DNA of 24,899 bases from an uncultured Ruminococcus sp. Lineage in GTDB: Bacteria; Bacillota; Clostridia; Oscillospirales; Acutalibacteraceae. Under the pieces are notes generated by a model. That model was given only the letters and a program-made list of their open reading frames with translations, did no database searches and was not told where the DNA came from. The stretch covers positions 1-24,899 of the forward strand of contig CAKSNZ010000032.1 of the NCBI GenBank assembly GCA_934476515.1, written 5' to 3'. A program made the position numbers and the translations under genes. Below are positions 1-7,794 of this stretch, piece after piece (the first letter of the stretch is position 1; each line of letters starts with the position of its first letter).

Positions 1-141
1 GGTTTCCTCCATTGGAATATTAATTTTATTATATCATATTCCCCCTGTTACTCTATCAAAAATATGATAAACTCTCATATCTATTCCCTTTCAGCACAAG
101 GGAGTTTTAAATAAAATATCAAGTTATATAGAATTTAAAAA

Positions 142-1887
142 TTAAGCGATTGCATATTTATCGTAATACTTTTCATACTTTTCTTGGAACAGAGGGTTTG
201 ACTTCTTTAGGTACTTACTTTGTTCGTGAATACCCATACTTTCTCTATTTGCTTCAATAATGCAAAGTGCAATGTTGTTGCAATGGTCAGAAACTCTTTC
301 AAGAATTGTTGTAACATCTGATAGGATAAAGCCCATTTCAATAGTACAGCCCTTATTTTGTAGTCGCTTAATATGGTTCTTCTGAAGTTGATTCTTCAGT
401 TCATCAATAACTTCTTCAAGTGGACCGATTTCTGCTGCTGACCTTAAGTCATCATCAGTTAAAGTCTTTAAGGTATAGTTAAGGATTTCCTCAACTGCAC
501 AGTACATTTGCTTAATTTCTTTCTTTGCAGTATCTGAGAAAGTTAAGCTTTTCTCATCAATTTCTCTTGCTGAACTCATTAGACCTACTGCATGGTCGGA
601 AATTCTCTCTAGGTCACCGATTAAGTGAAGATACTTTGATACTGTTAAGTTATCCTTATCAGTTAAACTTTGAGCCGATAAACCAAGTAGATAGTTACCA
701 ATATCATCTTCCAGCTTATCAACTTTCTTTTCTGAATTTCTAATTTCTTCTGCAATATTTTGGTCATATTTATTTATTAATGAATATGCACTTTTTATTG
801 ATGTAAATGCTTCTGTTGCCATTTGAACAACAACCTTTGAGCAGTTTTCAATAGCTACTGCCGGAGTTGCATATAGTCTTTTATCAAGAGTCTTAATCTT
901 CTGTTCCTTGTGATTATCTCTAACAATAATACAAGCTAACTTTTCTAACTGCTTAGTTAATGGTAGGAATGTTAAAGTACATAGAACATTAAATACTGTG
1001 TGTACAATAGCAATACCCATTACGCCGATTTGGTTGGCTAAGAAGTCAAAGTGAATAAACATATTCAGAACTTCAAATACAGTTAACCAAATAACTGTAC
1101 CACCAATGTTAAAGCATAGATGAACTACTGCTGCTCTCTTAGCACCTTTGTTTGCACCGATTGAAGAAATTAGTGCAGTTACACAAGTACCGATGTTCTG
1201 ACCCATAATAATAGGAATAGCAGAACCAAATGTGATTTGACCTGTTGAACTTAGTGCCTGAAGAATACCAACTGATGCTGATGAACTCTGAATAACTGCA
1301 GTAAGAATTGCACCTGCTAATACACCAAGAACAGGGTTTGTGAACATTAATAGAATGTCCTGAAATTCCGGTACATCCTTAAGTGGAGCAACTGCATCAC
1401 TCATTGATTCCATACCAAACATTAGGACTGCAAAGCCTAGAAGAATTTGTCCAACATCCTTACTTTTATTACTCTTTAGGAACATATAAAGGATAATACC
1501 TACAAGGGCAAGGATTGGTGTAAATGAACTTGGCTTTAGTAGGCTAACGAAGATGTTATCACTCTCTATACCTGTTAAACTAAGTATCCATGAAGTAACT
1601 GTTGTACCAATGTTAGCACCCATAATAACGCTGATGGCTTGTCTTAGCACCATAATACCGGAGTTTACGAAACCAACAACCATAACTGTTGTTGCCGAAC
1701 TAGACTGGATTACTGCTGTAACGGCAAGACCAAGCAAAAAACCTTTCCACTTATTAGAGGTCATTCTTGCCAGGATAGATTCTAGCTTACCACCTGCTCT
1801 TTTCTCAAGTGCATCTCCCATAAACTGCATACCGAAAAGGAACAGTGCAAGTCCGCCAACTAGATTTAATATGTTTAGAATACCCAT
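142..1887 (-). CDS. Na/Pi cotransporter family protein with C-terminal PhoU domain
   Basis: This is a membrane protein of the Na+/phosphate cotransporter (NptA/PF02690) family, expected to move phosphate with sodium across the cytoplasmic membrane. The N-terminal half holds two inverted-topology repeats, each with the family's QSSSA motif (AVIQSSSATT and AVIQSSSASV). Each QSSS motif is followed by a MGxNIGT segment (MGANIGTTVT, MGQNIGTCVT). From about residue 340 the protein is hydrophilic and helical, with PhoU-like stretches such as LERISDHAVG and LERVSDHCNN. An upstream in-frame ATG at 1908 exists, but the AGGAG site lies inside that extension, 8 nt before the ATG at 1887, so I start there (581 aa). 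It lies downstream of phoU on the same strand but is separated from it by a terminator and has its own putative Pho box. Direction of transport and substrate are inferred from family. Confidence 0.9.
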   Translation of the reverse strand: MGILNILNLVGGLALFLFGMQFMGDALEKRAGGKLESILARMTSNKWKGFLLGLAVTAVIQSSSATTVMVVGFVNSGIMVLRQAISVIMGANIGTTVTSWILSLTGIESDNIFVSLLKPSSFTPILALVGIILYMFLKSNKSKDVGQILLGFAVLMFGMESMSDAVAPLKDVPEFQDILLMFTNPVLGVLAGAILTAVIQSSSASVGILQALSSTGQITFGSAIPIIMGQNIGTCVTALISSIGANKGAKRAAVVHLCFNIGGTVIWLTVFEVLNMFIHFDFLANQIGVMGIAIVHTVFNVLCTLTFLPLTKQLEKLACIIVRDNHKEQKIKTLDKRLYATPAVAIENCSKVVVQMATEAFTSIKSAYSLINKYDQNIAEEIRNSEKKVDKLEDDIGNYLLGLSAQSLTDKDNLTVSKYLHLIGDLERISDHAVGLMSSAREIDEKSLTFSDTAKKEIKQMYCAVEEILNYTLKTLTDDDLRSAAEIGPLEEVIDELKNQLQKNHIKRLQNKGCTIEMGFILSDVTTILERVSDHCNNIALCIIEANRESMGIHEQSKYLKKSNPLFQEKYEKYYDKYAIA

Positions 1888-1932
1888 ACTCATTTCTCCT
1901 ATTTTCATATTATCTTCATTCTAACAGTACAA

Positions 1933-1979
1933 TGTAAAATATAAGTTTCGGTGAATGTTAAATCTATGTTAAATGTTAA
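1933..1979 (-). promoter_or_regulatory. Putative PhoP box upstream of the Na/Pi cotransporter
   Basis: On the plus strand TGTAAA occurs at 1933-1938 and TGTTAA at 1956-1961, 1967-1972 and 1974-1979. On the coding strand these read as TTTACA/TTAACA half-sites. The 1933, 1956 and 1967 copies are spaced 23 and 11 bp, which is roughly helical phasing. Firmicute PhoP binds TTAACA-like direct repeats of this kind. The sites lie 46-92 bp before the chosen start codon. Binding is inferred. Confidence 0.5.
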
Positions 1980-2005
1980 ATTTATTTTAGAATTTTTTAA
2001 TATTA

Positions 2006-2048
2006 TTTAAAAATAAAGAAAAGGCAACCCAAAATTTGGATTGCCTTT
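2006..2048 (-). terminator. Rho-independent terminator after phoU
   Basis: The arms at 2020-2030 and 2038-2048 pair over 11 bp on the minus strand, with one G-U wobble (AAAGGCAATCC with GGGTTGCCTTT). A T-rich run follows (TTTTCTTTATTTTT). It ends the pst-phoU transcript before the Na/Pi cotransporter gene. Confidence 0.85.
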
Positions 2049-2079
2049 CTAAATGAGTAAGGGAAAATTAATGAAAAAG

Positions 2080-2736
2080 TTAATTCATATCCTTGTGAAC
2101 ACCTGTAATTGAATAAACAACCCATTCTGCAATATTTACTGAGTGGTCACCTATTCTTTCAAGATACTTTGCAACCATTAGTAGGTCAACACAAAGTTCA
2201 GCATCGGTATTACTTTGAATCATCTGAATAAGCTCAATCTTAACTTTATCAAAGTAGTTGTCAATAATATCATCATCAAGAATAGCACTTTGTGCCATTT
2301 CAAGGTTCTTTTCAGAGAATGATGTTACTGCTTTCTTTACAAGGTCAATAGTAGCCTTGAACATATCCTTTAGGTGAATTTTACCGTTAAATTCGCAGTT
2401 GTTGATGTAGCCTGAAAGTTCGGTAATATCAGAAGCCTGGTCACCGATTCTCTCCATATCAGAAATTAGCTTTAGTGCAGAGGAAACTGTTCTCAAGTCA
2501 CTGGCTACAGGTTGCTGATGAAGTAAAAGTCCCATACATAGCTTTTCAATGTAATCTTCACTATGGTTAATTTCTTTTTCATAGAAATTTACATTTTTTG
2601 CATATTCCTTAATTCTGTCAGCATTATCTCCAACAACAGTTTGAGATGCGTTTTCAATTGCCTTTTCGCAAAGGCTACCCATATACTTTACGCTGGAATA
2701 TAGGTCTTCAAGTTGTTTGTTAAAGTTATCTCTCAT
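2080..2736 (-). CDS. phoU: Phosphate transport system regulator PhoU
   Basis: PhoU is a cytoplasmic helical protein that links Pst transporter activity to the PhoR/PhoP two-component system and represses the Pho regulon when phosphate is plentiful. The 218-aa length is typical. Two PhoU three-helix repeats are visible, each with the metal-binding type motif ExxRxxD: MERIGDQASD near residue 95 and LERIGDHSVN near residue 193. The gene starts two bases after the pstB stop codon and is the last gene of the pstSCAB-phoU operon. An AGGAAGG site within the end of pstB precedes it by 11 nt, a slightly long spacing that suggests translational coupling. Confidence 0.95.
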   Translation of the reverse strand: MRDNFNKQLEDLYSSVKYMGSLCEKAIENASQTVVGDNADRIKEYAKNVNFYEKEINHSEDYIEKLCMGLLLHQQPVASDLRTVSSALKLISDMERIGDQASDITELSGYINNCEFNGKIHLKDMFKATIDLVKKAVTSFSEKNLEMAQSAILDDDIIDNYFDKVKIELIQMIQSNTDAELCVDLLMVAKYLERIGDHSVNIAEWVVYSITGVHKDMN

Positions 2737-2738
2737 AA

Positions 2739-3488
2739 TTATCCGAACCTTCCTGAAATATAATCTTCTGTTTTCTTATTCTTTGGTGTTGAGAAAATCT
2801 GATGTGTGTCACCATATTCAACAACCTCACCAAGTAGGAAAAATGCAGTTTTGTCAGAAATTCTGGCTGCTTGTTGCATTGAGTGAGTAACAATAACAAT
2901 AGTATATTTGTCCTTTAGTTCAAGTGTTAAGTCCTCAATCTTTGATGTTGAGATTGGGTCAAGGGCTGATGTTGGTTCATCCATTAGGATTACTTCCGGA
3001 TTAACCGTTAAGGCTCTGGCAATACATAGTCTTTGTTGCTGACCACCTGAAAGTGCAAGTGCTGACTTCTTTAACTTATCCTTAACTTCATCCCACAAAG
3101 CAGCTTGGCGTAAAGTTGTTTCTACAATTTCGTTAAGTTCACTTTTCTTTCTGATACCATGAGTAATAGGACCATAAGTTAGGTTCTCGTAAATACTCAT
3201 TGGAAATGGGTTTGGATGCTGAAAAACCATACCTACTCTTTTTCTAAGAGTGTTAACATCAATATCTTTAAAAATGTCTTGACCGTCTAAAAGCACCTGA
3301 CCATCAATCTTGCAACCTTCTACAAGGTCATTCATTCTGTTAAGTGTCTTTAGTACAGTTGATTTACCACAACCGGATGGTCCGATAAAAGAGGTAATTT
3401 TGTTTTGTTCAATACCAAGGTTAATACCCTTGATAGCCTTGAAATCTCCATAATGAAGTACAAGGTCATTTATATCAAATTTGTTCAT
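2739..3488 (-). CDS. pstB: Phosphate ABC transporter ATP-binding protein PstB
   Basis: PstB is the ATPase of the high-affinity PstSCAB phosphate importer. The 249-aa protein shows Walker [10 protein letters not shown] near residue 36, a Q-loop region [19 protein letters not shown], signature LSGGQQQR, Walker [14 protein letters not shown] and the H-loop [14 protein letters not shown]. The [13 protein letters not shown] segment and the C-terminal SGRFG are characteristic of PstB rather than other ABC ATPases. A GGAGAA site precedes the ATG. The gene lies between pstA and phoU, as usual for this operon. Confidence 0.97.
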   Translation of the reverse strand: MNKFDINDLVLHYGDFKAIKGINLGIEQNKITSFIGPSGCGKSTVLKTLNRMNDLVEGCKIDGQVLLDGQDIFKDIDVNTLRKRVGMVFQHPNPFPMSIYENLTYGPITHGIRKKSELNEIVETTLRQAALWDEVKDKLKKSALALSGGQQQRLCIARALTVNPEVILMDEPTSALDPISTSKIEDLTLELKDKYTIVIVTHSMQQAARISDKTAFFLLGEVVEYGDTHQIFSTPKNKKTEDYISGRFG

Positions 3489-3497
3489 TATTTCTCC

Positions 3498-4337
3498 TTA
3501 TTTCTTTGCAAGTTTCTTTGCAATAAAGTTTGACAGTGCGTTGATACCAACAACAAGTAGTAGAAGTATAACTGCAGTTGCATAGGCTTGGTTTGTGAAT
3601 AAACCTTCTGACAACAAGCAATATAGGTGAACCGACAATGTTCTTGCTGAGTCTGTAAGGCTTGTTGCAGTTTCTGCTACTGTACCTGATGTATAGATAA
3701 GTGCTGCAGTTTCACCGACAATTCTACCGATTGCAAGAATAACACCTGAAAGAATACCCGGAATTGCAGTTGGCACAATAATCTTAAATATTGTTCTTAT
3801 TTTACCTGCACCTAAACCAAAAGAACCCTCTCTGTATGAATTAGGTACTGCAAGTAGTGCCTCTTCTGTTGTTCTGATAATTGTTGGAAGAACCATCATT
3901 ACAAGTGTAAGTACACCGGCTATCATTGAGTAACCCCAACCTAAAGCAATAACAAATGCTAGGAATCCGAACAAACCAAATACAATGGAAGGAATACCTG
4001 CTAGGGTTTCTGTTGTAACCCTGATAACTTTAACAAGCTTACTGCCTTTCTTAGCATATTCAACAAGATAAACTGCTGAGAAAATACCGATAGGTACTGC
4101 AATTAGTAGTGTTAGGAATGTAATAAACACTGTGTTAAAGATTGATGGTAACATTGACTGATTCTTTGAGTTGTAGTGTAGGCTAAACAAATCAGTTGTT
4201 AAGTTAGGGATACCGTTTACAAGTATGTAAATAATGATAAATATAATACTTGCCACAGTAATTACTGATGCAAGACCAATTAATATTAGTAGTACAAATG
4301 AAAGAGGGTGTTTTAAATATGTTTTTAGCTTATCCAT
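3498..4337 (-). CDS. pstA: Phosphate ABC transporter permease PstA
   Basis: PstA is one of the two transmembrane subunits that form the phosphate channel. The 279-aa protein has about six hydrophobic helices and the permease coupling (EAA) loop around EEALLAVPNSYREGSFGLGAGKI, which docks on PstB. The PSIVFGLFGFL and GRIVGETAALIYTSG stretches are typical of PstA. Its ATG overlaps the pstC stop codon by one base (TAATG), so translation is probably coupled. Confidence 0.95.
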   Translation of the reverse strand: MDKLKTYLKHPLSFVLLILIGLASVITVASIIFIIIYILVNGIPNLTTDLFSLHYNSKNQSMLPSIFNTVFITFLTLLIAVPIGIFSAVYLVEYAKKGSKLVKVIRVTTETLAGIPSIVFGLFGFLAFVIALGWGYSMIAGVLTLVMMVLPTIIRTTEEALLAVPNSYREGSFGLGAGKIRTIFKIIVPTAIPGILSGVILAIGRIVGETAALIYTSGTVAETATSLTDSARTLSVHLYCLLSEGLFTNQAYATAVILLLLVVGINALSNFIAKKLAKK

Positions 4338-5188
4338 TATTTATCCTTCTTTCTTATTACTATTGAGAAACATATGTTAATGATTAAGATAAACACAAAC
4401 AGTACAACTGCAGTTGCAATAAGTGCCTCTCTGTGCAGACCTGTTGCATATGCCATCTCCATAACGATGTTACTTGTAAGTGTTCTGACACCACTTATAA
4501 TGCTCTTTGGCATAATTGCCTGGTTACCGGCTACCATTACAACTGCCATTGTTTCACCGATAGCTCTACCGATACTTAGGATAATACCCGACATAATACC
4601 ACTTTTTGCTGCCGGTATAACTGTCTTAAAGATACTTCTTTCTTTTGTTGCACCAAGTGCCAAAGAACCCTCAAAGTACATATTGGGTACTGCTCTTATG
4701 GAAGATTCTGTTGTATTAATAATTGTTGGCAAAATCATAATGCCAAGTAGAATTGATGCAGTTAAGATACCTTTACCACTTGTATGGGTAAGTTCCTGAA
4801 TAATTGGAACTACAACCACCAAGCAGAAAAAGCCATAAACAACTGATGGAATACTTGCCAGTAGGTTAATAAGGGGCTTAATCACCTTATAAATTTTCTT
4901 TGGACAATAACAAGCTAAGAATACTGCAGTTAAAATACCGATAGGAACACCGATTACAATTGCTCCGGCAGTAACATAAATACTTGCTACAATCATTGGG
5001 AAGATGCCAAACTCCCCTGAGTTAGGTCTCCAATGTGTACCGAATATAAAGTCCGTAAAACCAATTTTGCCTATTGCAGGAACACCATTTGCAAAGATAA
5101 ATATACAAATTACTGCAACTGCTAAAATTGAAATACAAGCACACAATAGAAACAGAATTTTCATTAGGACTTCTTTTACATTACTCAA
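4337..5188 (-). CDS. pstC: Phosphate ABC transporter permease PstC
   Basis: PstC is the second channel subunit and partner of PstA. The 283-aa protein has about six membrane helices, the SIPSVVYGFFCL segment and the coupling loop ESSIRAVPNMYFEGSLALGATKE, followed by GRAIGETMAVVMVAGN. The start codon is TTG at 5188-5186: a GGAG site sits 7 nt before it, whereas the next in-frame ATG (residue 9) has no site at usable distance. It overlaps pstA by one base. Confidence 0.94.
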   Translation of the reverse strand: MSNVKEVLMKILFLLCACISILAVAVICIFIFANGVPAIGKIGFTDFIFGTHWRPNSGEFGIFPMIVASIYVTAGAIVIGVPIGILTAVFLACYCPKKIYKVIKPLINLLASIPSVVYGFFCLVVVVPIIQELTHTSGKGILTASILLGIMILPTIINTTESSIRAVPNMYFEGSLALGATKERSIFKTVIPAAKSGIMSGIILSIGRAIGETMAVVMVAGNQAIMPKSIISGVRTLTSNIVMEMAYATGLHREALIATAVVLFVFILIINICFSIVIRKKDK

Positions 5189-5211
5189 ACTAATTCTCCG
5201 TTCTAAAGTTA

Positions 5212-5234
5212 TAGGCAGAGGTTAACTCTGCCTA
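5212..5234 (-). promoter_or_regulatory. Hairpin between pstS and pstC
   Basis: A perfect 9-bp inverted repeat, TAGGCAGAG / CTCTGCCTA, with a 5-nt loop sits in the 62-nt gap after the pstS stop codon. No real T-tract follows on the minus strand. I read it as a processing or partial-attenuation hairpin that would leave pstS mRNA more abundant than pstCAB, as is common for binding-protein operons, rather than as a full terminator. Confidence 0.55.
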
Positions 5235-5250
5235 AATGTTTCTTTCGATT

Positions 5251-6129
5251 TTACTTGATGTCGTCCCAAGAAGTTGTTTCGCCAAGATAAATTGACTTAA
5301 TTTGGTCAGATGTTAGATTATCAATTGAATTGTTTTTGTTTACGATTACTGCAATACCGTCCATAGCAATTTTCTTTGTTGCTAGAGTTTTTGCTTCATC
5401 ATCCTTTAGTTCACGAGATGACATACCAATATCAACTGCTTTTTCTGTAGCTGACTGGATACCTGCTGTTGAACCTGATTCCTGAATTTCGATTGTTACA
5501 CCGGGATTTAGCTTCTTGTATTCATCAGCAATTACATTCATTAGAGGAGCAACTGATGTTGAACCTGCAACTGTGATTTTACCCTTTAGGCCACTAGCCT
5601 TGTAAGACTTGCCACTTTCTACTGAGATGTAACCTTCTTTATCAACTGTCTTTTGACCTTCGTCACTCATAATGAAGTTGATTAGGTCTTCAGCAAGTTT
5701 TGAAAGTTTACCGTCATAATAACATAGATTAAATGGACGAGAGATTTTGTACTTACCGGTCTTTACATTTTCAGCAGTACCCTCAACACCGTCAACTGTT
5801 ACTTCCTTAACTGAGTCAGAAAGTGAACCTAGAGAAACATAACCGATTGCATTGTCGTTACCCTGAACTGTTGTCATCATAACTGATGTACTGTTTGTAA
5901 TTTCAGCACTTTCTGTTGTTGCGTCATTTTCTTTGTCATCTACAATACCAAGTAGTTCTGTGAAAGCACCACGAGTACCTGAACCATCTTCTCTTGATAC
6001 AACGGTAATGTCACCTGTTACTTTGTTACCATTACTACTGTCACTGCTACTGTTGTTTGAACTACCACAACCAACTAGTGAAATTGCAACTAAAGCAATT
6101 ACCATAACTGAACATATTAACTTTTTCAT
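5251..6129 (-). CDS. pstS: Phosphate-binding lipoprotein PstS (swapped half-domain order)
   Basis: PstS is the extracellular phosphate receptor, lipid-anchored to the membrane, that delivers phosphate to PstCA. The 292-aa precursor has a lipoprotein signal with lipobox LVGC and acceptor Cys21, then an Asn/Ser-rich linker. Phosphate-ligand motifs are SREDGSGTRGAF near residue 46 and VAGSTSVAPL plus ESGSTAGIQSA in the C-terminal half. Their order is reversed compared with E. coli or Bacillus PstS: the canonical second half comes first, and the protein ends at SIYLGETTSWDDIK, where the canonical chain would run on into the SREDGSGTRGAF segment. From memory, S. pneumoniae PstS has this same order, so it is not a truncation. 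It is the first gene of the operon, with a weak AGAGG site 10 nt before the ATG. Confidence 0.93.
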   Translation of the reverse strand: MKKLICSVMVIALVAISLVGCGSSNNSSSDSSNGNKVTGDITVVSREDGSGTRGAFTELLGIVDDKENDATTESAEITNSTSVMMTTVQGNDNAIGYVSLGSLSDSVKEVTVDGVEGTAENVKTGKYKISRPFNLCYYDGKLSKLAEDLINFIMSDEGQKTVDKEGYISVESGKSYKASGLKGKITVAGSTSVAPLMNVIADEYKKLNPGVTIEIQESGSTAGIQSATEKAVDIGMSSRELKDDEAKTLATKKIAMDGIAVIVNKNNSIDNLTSDQIKSIYLGETTSWDDIK

Positions 6130-6192
6130 CTTTTCTTTTACCTCTTTTTTAATTTAGATTTTATTTTTTCTGTACCTCTCAAGTACAACTTT

Positions 6193-6267
6193 ATCTTACT
6201 ATTACTTTGTTAAATCAAAAATCTAAGAAAAGTTAAATGTAAATTTATTTTTGTTAAGTTATGTTAA
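6193..6267 (-). promoter_or_regulatory. Putative PhoP box and promoter region of the pst operon
   Basis: On the plus strand TGTTAA occurs at 6209-6214, 6252-6257 and 6262-6267, with AGTTAA at 6231-6236 and TGTAAA at 6238-6243. Start distances of 22, 21 and 10 bp put the main copies on one face of the helix. These read as TTAACA-like repeats on the coding strand, the Firmicute PhoP pattern. A TAAGAT element (plus-strand ATCTTA, 6193-6198) could serve as the -10 of a PhoP-activated promoter. The region is 64-138 bp before pstS. Confidence 0.55.
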
Positions 6268-6315
6268 ATCTTTCCCCATAAAATTTCACAATTCCACACC
6301 TTTCGACATTTTATA

Positions 6316-6354
6316 TAAAATAAAAAATAGCCTAGATAAATTCTAAGCTATTTT
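6316..6354 (-). terminator. Rho-independent terminator with no evident upstream gene
   Basis: The arms at 6324-6335 and 6343-6354 pair over 12 bp on the minus strand with one wobble (AAAATAGCTTAG with CTAGGCTATTTT). A TTTATTTTA-like run follows. The only sequence upstream on this strand before the rplL terminator is the gene-free repeat region, so the transcript it ends is not obvious. It may insulate the pst promoter from read-through. Confidence 0.7.
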
Positions 6355-6576
6355 ACTATAAACCCTTTCAGTGAATTTTATATTTTAGTTTTCAATAGTA
6401 TATATCCAAAATTCAATTTCAAAAGTTAAAGTATATTTTTTATGATTTTTACAATTTTTATTGTAGATTAAAGTTAGTTATATATTTTATTCATTACTTA
6501 TTTCATTACTTATTTTTATATTAATTTAATTTCTATTGAGTTTTAATATTTAATTTTTTCGTAAAAGCAATTAAAC

Positions 6577-7153
6577 AAATTAGGGTTTGTGGGGATGTTG
6601 CAAATTATATAAAAGTGTATACTATGTCCTTTCTCTCTTATATACCAAGTTATTGCACAATTAATAATACAACAATATTTTGTAGCATAAACAGTACCGA
6701 TTTTTATATCATATTATGGCTTACAGTTGTAGGGTCCACCATTGGTGGACCGAGCAAATCAACCTTTATAAAAGTATTTTGTCCTATGTAGATATTATAA
6801 ATATTTAGTCTGTAAACAGGACAGTAATCCCATAGGTATCACACTTTTTGACGGGCGAACAGTGTTCGCCCCTACTGTGCAACTCATAATTCTTATTACA
6901 TTTAATAGTTAAAAATAAAGGAAACTTTCATCTATGATGATATTTTAAACAAGTTTAAAATATCAACCACTCCTTCAGTCATTCTTTAAAAAGTGAATTG
7001 CTTTGCAATTCACGAATGACTAGCTTTTCTAGCGAAAACGGCAAACCCTTTGTCCCTTCGGGACATTTCCCTTAGCAAGGGAATACCTTTACACAAGGGA
7101 GCCTTATTTGCTAAAATTTAACACTTTACATTTAGCACTACAAACCCTAATTT
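6577..7153. repeat. Mosaic palindromic repeat element, copy A
   Basis: This copy has no convincing gene. It opens with AAATTAGGGTTTGTGGGGAT (from 6577) and closes with a partial inverted copy of that end, CAAACCCTAATTT (7141-7153). Inside lie a GGTCCACC-N3-GGTGGACC palindrome (6733-6751), a GGGCGAAC-N3-GTTCGCCC palindrome (6853-6871) and a two-tier hairpin at 6977-7021. Two small hairpins follow: TGTCCC-N3-GGGACA (7051-7065) and TTCCCTT-N3-AAGGGAA (7067-7083). The CTTTACACAAGGGAGCC module comes last, near 7088. Large parts match copies B (12463-13140) and C (24402 onward). The block 6718-6884 is in opposite orientation to its counterpart in B. The flanking 6360-6576 is AT-rich and I see nothing else there. 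Confidence 0.8.
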
Positions 7154-7308
7154 ATCTTTATCACAATCAAAACTATAAGACAAACCCAAATTTATAGAAC
7201 TAATTTGTCACAATCCACAAACAATATTAAAAGGCTTTCCTTTACACACGAAGGTAATAAGAACACAAACATAATTAAAAAATAAAATCAAAATAAATGC
7301 ACAACAAA

Positions 7309-7337
7309 AGCAAAAAAGGGACTCATAAGAGTCCCTT
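7309..7337 (-). terminator. Rho-independent terminator after rplL
   Basis: A perfect 9-bp stem, AAGGGACTC / GAGTCCCTT (7316-7324 with 7329-7337), with a 4-nt loop, is followed on the minus strand by TTTTTTGCTTTTG. It ends the ribosomal protein operon 22 nt after the rplL stop codon. Confidence 0.93.
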
Positions 7338-7359
7338 AAAAATGCAAGATAAGACTAAA

Positions 7360-7734
7360 TTACTTTAGTTCTACTTCTGCACCAGCATCTTCTAGCTTTG
7401 TCTTCATAGCTTCAGCGTCATCCTTAGAAACAGCTTCCTTAACTGTCTTAGGTGCACCATCAACAACAGCCTTAGCTTCCTTTAGGCCTAGACCTGTGAT
7501 TTCACGAACAGCCTTGATAACGTTGATCTTGCTTGAACCAGCAGACTTAAGAACAACATCAAATTCTGTCTTTTCTTCAGCAGCAGCTTCGCCGGCACCA
7601 GGAGCAGCAACTGCAACTGCAGCAGCAGCTGATACACCAAATTCATCTTCTACAGCGTGAACTAGATCAGATAGTTCAAGAACTGTAAGAGTCTTTAATT
7701 CTTCAATAATAGCAGTAATCTTTTCACTAGCCAT
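7360..7734 (-). CDS. rplL: 50S ribosomal protein L7/L12
   Basis: L7/L12 forms the multicopy flexible stalk of the large ribosomal subunit that recruits translational GTPases. The 124-aa protein shows the N-terminal dimerisation region ([20 protein letters not shown]), an Ala/Gly-rich hinge near residues 35-55, and the conserved C-terminal domain with [26 protein letters not shown] site precedes the ATG by 8-9 nt. It is the last gene of its operon; a terminator follows instead of rpoB. Confidence 0.98.
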   Translation of the reverse strand: MASEKITAIIEELKTLTVLELSDLVHAVEDEFGVSAAAAVAVAAPGAGEAAAEEKTEFDVVLKSAGSSKINVIKAVREITGLGLKEAKAVVDGAPKTVKEAVSKDDAEAMKTKLEDAGAEVELK

Positions 7735-7794
7735 TTTAATATACCTCCGAAATTTTAAGTTATAGTTATAATTTAAGTTAATTTTGCAGATAAA

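Noticed and set aside
87..105. TCCCTT / AAGGGA hairpin near the window's left edge as a terminator.
   Set aside because: Only 6 bp with a 7-nt loop and no clear T-run on either strand; the gene it would serve is outside the window.
1553..1924. A 123-codon plus-strand frame opposite the Na/Pi cotransporter start.
   Set aside because: Antisense to the conserved QSSS region; hydrophobicity simply mirrors the coding strand.
5212..5234. The pstS-pstC hairpin as a full Rho-independent terminator.
   Set aside because: No T-tract follows on the minus strand and pstC has no separate promoter that I can see.
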